Assembly (NCBI RefSeq): GCF_034424315.1
Contig: NZ_CP139972.1
Span: 4,898,001 to 4,962,000 of the forward strand
From: Chitinophaga sancti
Lineage (GTDB): Bacteria > Bacteroidota > Bacteroidia > Chitinophagales > Chitinophagaceae
Reading direction: 5' to 3'
DNA: 64,000 nt
A model generated the notes under the pieces. The model had not been told where the DNA came from. It did not search any database and saw only the letters and a list, made by a program, of their open reading frames with translations. The translations under genes were made by a program, and so were the position numbers. Of the stretch, positions 59,590-64,000 are shown in pieces (position 1 is the stretch's first letter; each line of letters starts with the position of its first letter).

Positions 59590-61278
59590 ATGAGCGAAGA
59601 AAGGTCCTTGAACTTCCTTGAACAAATCATCGAAGAGGATATTGCCAACGGGGTCAATGACGGAAGGGTACTGACCCGCTTCCCGCCTGAACCCAATGGC
59701 TACCTGCATATCGGGCATGCTAAAAGCATCTGCCTGAACTTTGGACTGGCAAAGAAATACAATGGCCAGACCAATCTTCGGTTCGACGATACCAATCCGG
59801 TAACCGAAGACACTGAATATGTGGACTCTATTAAAGCCGATATACAATGGTTGGGCTTCCAATGGGCACAGGAACTCTATGCGTCCGATTATTTCGACCA
59901 GATTTACAATTTCGCTGTACAACTGATCAAAAAGGGGCTGGCTTATGTAGACGATTCTACTCCTGAGGAGATCGCTGCATCAAAAGGTACACCTACCCAG
60001 ATCGGTACACCTACTCCTTACCGTAGCCGTAGTGTTGAAGAGAACCTCGACCTTTTCGAGCGCATGAAAAATGGTGAATTCAAGGATGGTGAAAAAGTAT
60101 TGCGTGCGAAAATAGATACTGAACAATTTGAGGAAGGTTCTCCGGAACGTTCCAATATGCATATGCGTGACCCTTTGATGTATCGCATCAAGCACGCACA
60201 TCATCATCGTACCGGCGACAAGTGGTGTATTTACCCCATGTATGACTTTGCTCATGGGCAAAGTGACAGCATTGAAGGTATCACCCATTCCGTGTGTACT
60301 TTAGAGTTTATTCCTCACCGTGCTTTGTACAACTGGTTCATTGCGCAGCTGGGTATTTTCCCTTCTCATCAGTATGAGTTTGCCAGGTTGAACCTGACCT
60401 ATACGGTGATGAGCAAACGTAAACTGCTGCAGCTGGTAAATGAGAAACATGTAAGCGGTTGGGATGATCCCCGTATGCCTACTATCAGTGGCTTGCGCAG
60501 AAGGGGTTACACGCCTGCAAGTATCCGGGAGTTCTGTGAAAGAATCGGGATACAGAAACGTGAGAACGTGATTGATGTCAGCCTCCTGGAATTCCTGGTG
60601 CGTGATGAGCTGAATAAAACAGCGAATCGTGTGATGGCGGTATTGGATCCTGTGAAACTGGTGATCACTGATTATCCGGATGGACAGGTGGAAGAGATGA
60701 CGGCGGATAACAACCCGGAAGATCCTGCTTCTGGTACACGTATTATTCCATTCAGCAAGACCTTGTACATCGAGAGAGAAGACTTTATGGAGGAACCTCC
60801 TAAGAAGTTCTTCCGTCTGGGCCCGGGCCTGGTAGTGCGCTTGAAGAATGCGTATATCATCAGGGGAGAAAGTTTTGATAAAGATGAGAATGGCAATATA
60901 ACTACGATCTATGCAACTCATTATCCTGAGAGCAAGAGTGGTGATGATACTTCTGATCTGAAAGTGAAAGGTACGATTCACTGGGTGAGTGCAGCGCATG
61001 CAAAGCAGGCAGAAGTAAGGTTGTATGATCGCCTGTTCAATACACCGGATCCAGGTAGTGAAGAAGGTGATTTTAAATCTTATATCAATCCTGATTCATT
61101 GACGGTGATTCCGAATGCACTGATCGAGCCATCACTGGTGGATGCGAAGCCGGGTGACAAATTACAGTTCCTGCGGAAGGGCTACTTTACGGTAGATCCG
61201 GATAGTACGGGTGAGAAGATGGTGTTTAACAGGACGGTAACGTTGAAGGATACCTGGGCGAAGGAAGCTAAGAAATAA
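59590..61278 (+). CDS. glnS: Glutaminyl-tRNA synthetase
   Basis: A 562-residue class I aminoacyl-tRNA synthetase charging tRNA-Gln. The HIGH motif is in [11 protein letters not shown] (residues 40-43), and the KMSKS-type loop is [10 protein letters not shown] near residue 274. RFPPEPNG at the start and LRFDDTNP are typical of GlnS. The C-terminal anticodon-binding beta barrels (from about 340) are present, e.g. [23 protein letters not shown]. The ATG at 59590 is chosen because a -7 box lies 23 bases upstream; a longer frame would include that promoter. gltX lies convergently downstream, so the organism has both enzymes and need not rely on transamidation for Gln-tRNA. Confidence 0.97.
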   Translation: MSEERSLNFLEQIIEEDIANGVNDGRVLTRFPPEPNGYLHIGHAKSICLNFGLAKKYNGQTNLRFDDTNPVTEDTEYVDSIKADIQWLGFQWAQELYASDYFDQIYNFAVQLIKKGLAYVDDSTPEEIAASKGTPTQIGTPTPYRSRSVEENLDLFERMKNGEFKDGEKVLRAKIDTEQFEEGSPERSNMHMRDPLMYRIKHAHHHRTGDKWCIYPMYDFAHGQSDSIEGITHSVCTLEFIPHRALYNWFIAQLGIFPSHQYEFARLNLTYTVMSKRKLLQLVNEKHVSGWDDPRMPTISGLRRRGYTPASIREFCERIGIQKRENVIDVSLLEFLVRDELNKTANRVMAVLDPVKLVITDYPDGQVEEMTADNNPEDPASGTRIIPFSKTLYIEREDFMEEPPKKFFRLGPGLVVRLKNAYIIRGESFDKDENGNITTIYATHYPESKSGDDTSDLKVKGTIHWVSAAHAKQAEVRLYDRLFNTPDPGSEEGDFKSYINPDSLTVIPNALIEPSLVDAKPGDKLQFLRKGYFTVDPDSTGEKMVFNRTVTLKDTWAKEAKK

Positions 61279-61294
61279 ACTTAGTCTTAAATAG

Positions 61295-61333
61295 AAAAGG
61301 GGCTGTATCGTAGGTACGATACAGCCCCTTTTT
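61295..61333. terminator. Bidirectional terminator between glnS and gltX
   Basis: AAAAGGGGCTGTATCGTA pairs with TACGATACAGCCCCTTTT around GG, with A/T tails on both sides. Confidence 0.92.
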
Positions 61334-61425
61334 ATTCGGGTTCCTGAAGGAATCGTATAGTATTTTAAACGAAGCTCAAGAGGTATTTTTATTTGTGATA
61401 CAAGCTCCTTTTTTTGAATACTATT

Positions 61426-62958
61426 TTATGCGTTGATGGCTTTCAGGCCATTCATGATCCTTTGAATTGTTTCGTGCTTACCCAATGTCTCAGCGATATT
61501 AAATACCGGAGGGCCAAACTTACCACCTGTCAGCATAATACGGAAAGGCAATTGCAGTTCACCTACTTTAATATTCATAGCAGCAGCGAGTGTTTTGAAG
61601 CTTTCTTCTACTGATGCCAGGGAGAAATCATGCAGTGTTTCGAGTACAGACGCCCAGTCCATAAAGAACTGTGTTTTATCCGCATTCCACTTAGGTTTTA
61701 CGGCAGTTACATCCCAGTTTTCAGGTGCCTGGAAGAAGAAGAAGCCGTGATTCCATATATCATTGACGAAATCACAACGATCTTTTACTAAGCCAGCGAT
61801 GGTGGCTACGTATTCAGGTGCCGCCGTGACGCCTTTTTCTTTCAGCACGGGTTCGAACAAGGCTGCCAGTTTGCTATTATCAGCATTCAGCAGGTATTGG
61901 TGGTTGAACCATTTTGCTTTTTCGTAATCGAATTTAGCGCCGGATTTGCTTACGCGATCCAGGGAGAAACGGGCAATCAGTTCATCCATGGTAAAGATTT
62001 CCTGACCGGAACCGTCATTCCAACCCAGCATTGCCAGCATGTTTACAAATGCTTCAGGCAGGAAACCGTTTTCACGGAAACCTTTGGTAAGCGTTTTTTC
62101 TTTGGGATCAATCCAGTTCATAGCATATACAGGGAACCCGAGCCTGTCACCATCACGTTTTGACAATTTACCATTGCCATCAGGTTTCAGGATCAGTGGC
62201 AGGTGTGCCCATTGAGGCATGTCTGCTTCCCAGCCCAGGTATTTCCATAGCAACAAGTGAACAGGGGCGGAGGGCAGCCATTCTTCACCACGGAAAGCGT
62301 GGGTAATTTTCATGAGATAGTCGTCTACCACCACAGCAAGGTGATAGGTAGGCATACCATCGGCTTTCAGCAGTACTTTGTCATCGACGGTGCTGGTATT
62401 GAACTGAACATGGCCACGAATCAGGTCGGTAAAGCTCACTTCCTCGTTTTCCGGCATTTTGATACGGATCACGTGACGGGTGCCATTTTTCAGCAGTTCA
62501 GCAGTTTCGGCTTCAGATAAAGAAATGGAATTCTTCATCCGGGCACGGGCAGCATGATTATATTGTGGCGAAGGATTTTCTTCGGTTTTGAGACGGGTGC
62601 GCATTTCTTCCAGCTCTTCCGGTGTATCAAAAGCATAATAGGCATGGCCTGCTTTTACCAGTTGCTCGGCGTATTCGCGGTACATAGGTTTACGTTCGCT
62701 TTGGCGATATGGGGCATAAGGACCACCTTTTTCAGGGCTTTCATCTGCAATCATACCACACCATTTCAGGCATTCCATGATATATTCCTCTGCACCGGGA
62801 ACATAACGGGTCTGGTCGGTATCCTCAATACGGAGCACAAATTCACCCTTGTGCTGTTTTGCAAATAAGTAATTGAATAGGACCGTGCGTACACCACCCA
62901 GGTGTAATCCGCCGGTAGGACTGGGCGCAAATCGTACCCGAACTTTCTGTTGTTGCAT
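61426..62958 (-). CDS. gltX: Glutamyl-tRNA synthetase
   Basis: A 510-residue class I synthetase charging tRNA-Glu. RVRFAPSPTGGLHLGGVRT holds the HIGH-type motif (HLGG) and NGKLSKRDGD the KMSKS-type motif. RIEDTDQTRYVPGAEEYI and EEWLPSAPVHLLLWKYLGW are family markers. The C-terminal anticodon-binding domain is complete. The start ATG is only four bases after a perfect -7 box, and no later Met would keep the conserved RVRFAPSP segment, so the message should be leaderless or nearly so. Confidence 0.97.
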   Translation of the reverse strand: MQQQKVRVRFAPSPTGGLHLGGVRTVLFNYLFAKQHKGEFVLRIEDTDQTRYVPGAEEYIMECLKWCGMIADESPEKGGPYAPYRQSERKPMYREYAEQLVKAGHAYYAFDTPEELEEMRTRLKTEENPSPQYNHAARARMKNSISLSEAETAELLKNGTRHVIRIKMPENEEVSFTDLIRGHVQFNTSTVDDKVLLKADGMPTYHLAVVVDDYLMKITHAFRGEEWLPSAPVHLLLWKYLGWEADMPQWAHLPLILKPDGNGKLSKRDGDRLGFPVYAMNWIDPKEKTLTKGFRENGFLPEAFVNMLAMLGWNDGSGQEIFTMDELIARFSLDRVSKSGAKFDYEKAKWFNHQYLLNADNSKLAALFEPVLKEKGVTAAPEYVATIAGLVKDRCDFVNDIWNHGFFFFQAPENWDVTAVKPKWNADKTQFFMDWASVLETLHDFSLASVEESFKTLAAAMNIKVGELQLPFRIMLTGGKFGPPVFNIAETLGKHETIQRIMNGLKAINA

Positions 62959-62962
62959 GGCG

Positions 62963-62970
62963 CAAAGGTA
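62963..62970 (-). promoter_or_regulatory. -7 promoter box (TACCTTTG) abutting gltX
   Basis: Exact TAnnTTTG on the minus strand, ending four bases before the gltX ATG. The expected start point coincides with the A of ATG. Confidence 0.55.
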
Positions 62971-63074
62971 AAATGGAATTACGAATTACGGTTCAAGAAA
63001 AACTGATTTAGATCCTATATAGAACAAATACGGTTCAATTTATGCTACCTTTAAAATCAAATCCGAACCCATCC

Positions 63075-63701
63075 ATGTTTTATCTGACTAAGACGCCGGC
63101 TATCCTGAAAGCAATTTATAGCAATTGCACCTGGAGCCTTTCTCCTGCAAAGCCATCGGTGTACCTTACTTTTGATGATGGACCGCATCCTACGGCTACT
63201 CCTTTTATCCTGGATCTGTTGAAAAAGTACAATGCAAAAGGCACTTTCTTTTGTATTGGGAAGAATGTGGTGGAGTATCCGGAGATTTATCAGCGGATAT
63301 TGGAGGAGGGGCATACGACGGGGAATCATACCCATAATCATATGAATGGGTGGAAGACGGGAACAGATAAATATGTGGAGAATATGATGGAGGCGCGGAA
63401 GTTTATTAATTCTACCTTGTTCAGGCCACCTTATGGGCGGATTACGCCATTTCAGATCAGGCAGATTAAGCGGCTGGTGCCGGGGGCAAAGATTGTGATG
63501 TGGGATGTGTTGAGTGCGGATTTTGATACGGAAATAAATGGAGAGGCCTGTGTACAGAACGTGGTGTTCAAGTCAAAACCGGGTTCGATAATAGTTTTTC
63601 ATGATAGTACGAAGGCGTGGGAGCGGCTGGAGTATGCACTGCCGAGGGTGATGGAATATTTTAAGAAGAAGGGGCTGGAGATGGAAGCGATACCGGTGTA
63701 G
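63075..63701 (+). CDS. Polysaccharide deacetylase (NodB family)
   Basis: A 208-residue metal-dependent deacetylase of carbohydrate esterase family 4. YLTFDDGPHPTATPF holds the catalytic Asp and metal Asp, TGNHTHNHM the HxxxH-type metal ligands, FRPPYGR motif 3, MWDVLSADF motif 4 and IIVFHDS motif 5. The ATG at 63075 (MFYLTKTPAILK) matches the usual start of these Bacteroidota proteins; an ATG at 63042 is possible, but TACCTTTA at 63046-63053, one base from the -7 consensus, lies between the two. No signal peptide is evident. The substrate may be peptidoglycan, chitin-like glycan or another N-acetyl sugar polymer. Confidence 0.88.
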   Translation: MFYLTKTPAILKAIYSNCTWSLSPAKPSVYLTFDDGPHPTATPFILDLLKKYNAKGTFFCIGKNVVEYPEIYQRILEEGHTTGNHTHNHMNGWKTGTDKYVENMMEARKFINSTLFRPPYGRITPFQIRQIKRLVPGAKIVMWDVLSADFDTEINGEACVQNVVFKSKPGSIIVFHDSTKAWERLEYALPRVMEYFKKKGLEMEAIPV

Positions 63702-63716
63702 TGTGGGAATAAAAAA

Positions 63717-63773
63717 CCCAGGTTCCTTGCTCCCCTGTTGGCATTCGCGCTTTCGGGCAATTAGAAACCTGGG
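63717..63773 (-). terminator. Terminator of the last, partial gene
   Basis: On the minus strand CCCAGGTT and AACCTGGG close a 40-base loop that can fold further (TTGC / GCAA), followed by TTTTTTATT. The structured loop is unusual for a simple terminator. Confidence 0.65.
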
Positions 63774-63783
63774 CAGTTATTTA

Positions 63784-64000
63784 TTATTTAGGCAGTTTGA
63801 TTGTCTTCACTTTATCGCCTACTGATACTGTTAAAGAGTCATCACATACACCATTACCATAATCTAAGATAGCGGACATAGCGTTGAATGTAACTGTCGC
63901 TTTACCTTTCCCGATAAAAGCACAGCTCAGTTTTCTTTCCAGGGCAGAGGAATCTGCAACTGTGATATAAGCAGTTTTACCGGTTGCATATACCAGGGAG
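63784..64000 (-). CDS. C-terminal end of an unknown protein (cut by window end)
   Basis: The last 71 residues of a minus-strand gene; the start is outside the window. The visible part includes ITVADSSALERKLSCAFIG and NAMSAILDYGNGVCDDSLTVSV, ending KTIKLPK. The DYGNGxCDD pattern is common in secreted or lipoprotein-type proteins of Chitinophagaceae and relatives, but no function is known to me. The strand-rich, charged end suggests an extracellular beta domain. Confidence 0.7.
   Translation of the reverse strand, partial: SLVYATGKTAYITVADSSALERKLSCAFIGKGKATVTFNAMSAILDYGNGVCDDSLTVSVGDKVKTIKLPK

Noticed and set aside
1..64000. tRNA and rRNA genes
   Set aside because: I looked in the gaps for the T-arm pattern GTTCGAATC and for rRNA-like sequence and found none outside coding regions.
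1..64000. Insertion sequences, prophage or integrase genes
   Set aside because: No transposase, integrase or phage structural motif was recognised in any reading frame provided by the real genes.

Overview
The window is about 64 kb of chromosomal DNA from a member of the Bacteroidota, most likely a Chitinophaga-like organism (Chitinophagaceae). The indications are gliding-motility genes (gldB, gldF, gldG), a MurF-Alr fusion, a split transketolase, a carboxypeptidase-regulatory-domain TonB receptor, a DUF1501/DUF1800 pair, almost no Shine-Dalgarno sequences, and repeated -7 boxes of the Bacteroidota form TAnnTTTG just upstream of genes. No rRNA, tRNA, CRISPR array, transposase or phage gene was seen. 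Most of the window is core chromosome; the unusual material is in a few intergenic regions.

Layout. 1-5.4 kb: end of rfbA, galE, the C-terminal half of a split transketolase, then an ECF sigma operon with a membrane protein carrying six GYFEQLP-type repeats and a Spy/CpxP-like periplasmic protein. 5.4-7.4 kb: metallo-hydrolase, AraC regulator and NTF2-like protein. 7.4-14.8 kb: rod-shape cluster mreB-mreC-mreD-pbp2-rodA preceded by purD. 15-19 kb: POT and OPT peptide transporters. 19-22 kb: lipoprotein and the DUF1501/DUF1800 pair. 22-29.5 kb: molybdenum-cofactor cluster (moeA, moaC, mobA, moaE, moaD, an unassigned gene, moaA, a ThiF/MoeB-rhodanese fusion) with a PepSY membrane protein and a GNAT enzyme. 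29.6-33.5 kb: serS, nadE and an outer-membrane barrel. 33.5-35.3 kb: gldB, a candidate structured RNA on the minus strand, and an XRE regulator. 35.3-40.1 kb: PQQ-type dehydrogenase, apaG, a zincin-like protein, and a barrel/YceI/heme-lipoprotein-like operon. 40.4-50.5 kb: murF, a 38-codon small ORF, methylmalonyl-CoA epimerase, iscS with an IscU-like protein lacking two ligand cysteines, gldFG, the murF-alr fusion and lspA. 50.7-56.3 kb: TonB receptor, TSUP transporter and fumC. 56.3-57.2 kb: a gene-free block with a degenerate GGGGGCGAATGGATGAA repeat array and nested palindromes. 57.2-64 kb: enoyl-CoA hydratase, outer-membrane protein, B12-binding protein, glnS, gltX, polysaccharide deacetylase and the end of an unknown gene.

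How the genes fit together. Envelope growth dominates: rod complex, MurF, MurF-Alr, LspA, GldB/F/G. Three genes (epimerase, B12-binding protein, enoyl-CoA hydratase) fit acyl-CoA and methylmalonyl-CoA metabolism. Many units end in strong bidirectional hairpin terminators, which makes transcript boundaries unusually readable. The items most worth follow-up are the minus-strand structured RNA near 34.6-34.9 kb, the repeat array at 56.36-56.83 kb, the two-gene isc unit with a degenerate scaffold, the ECF/GYF-repeat/Spy-like signalling unit, and the murF and gltX promoters that leave no room for a 5' leader.
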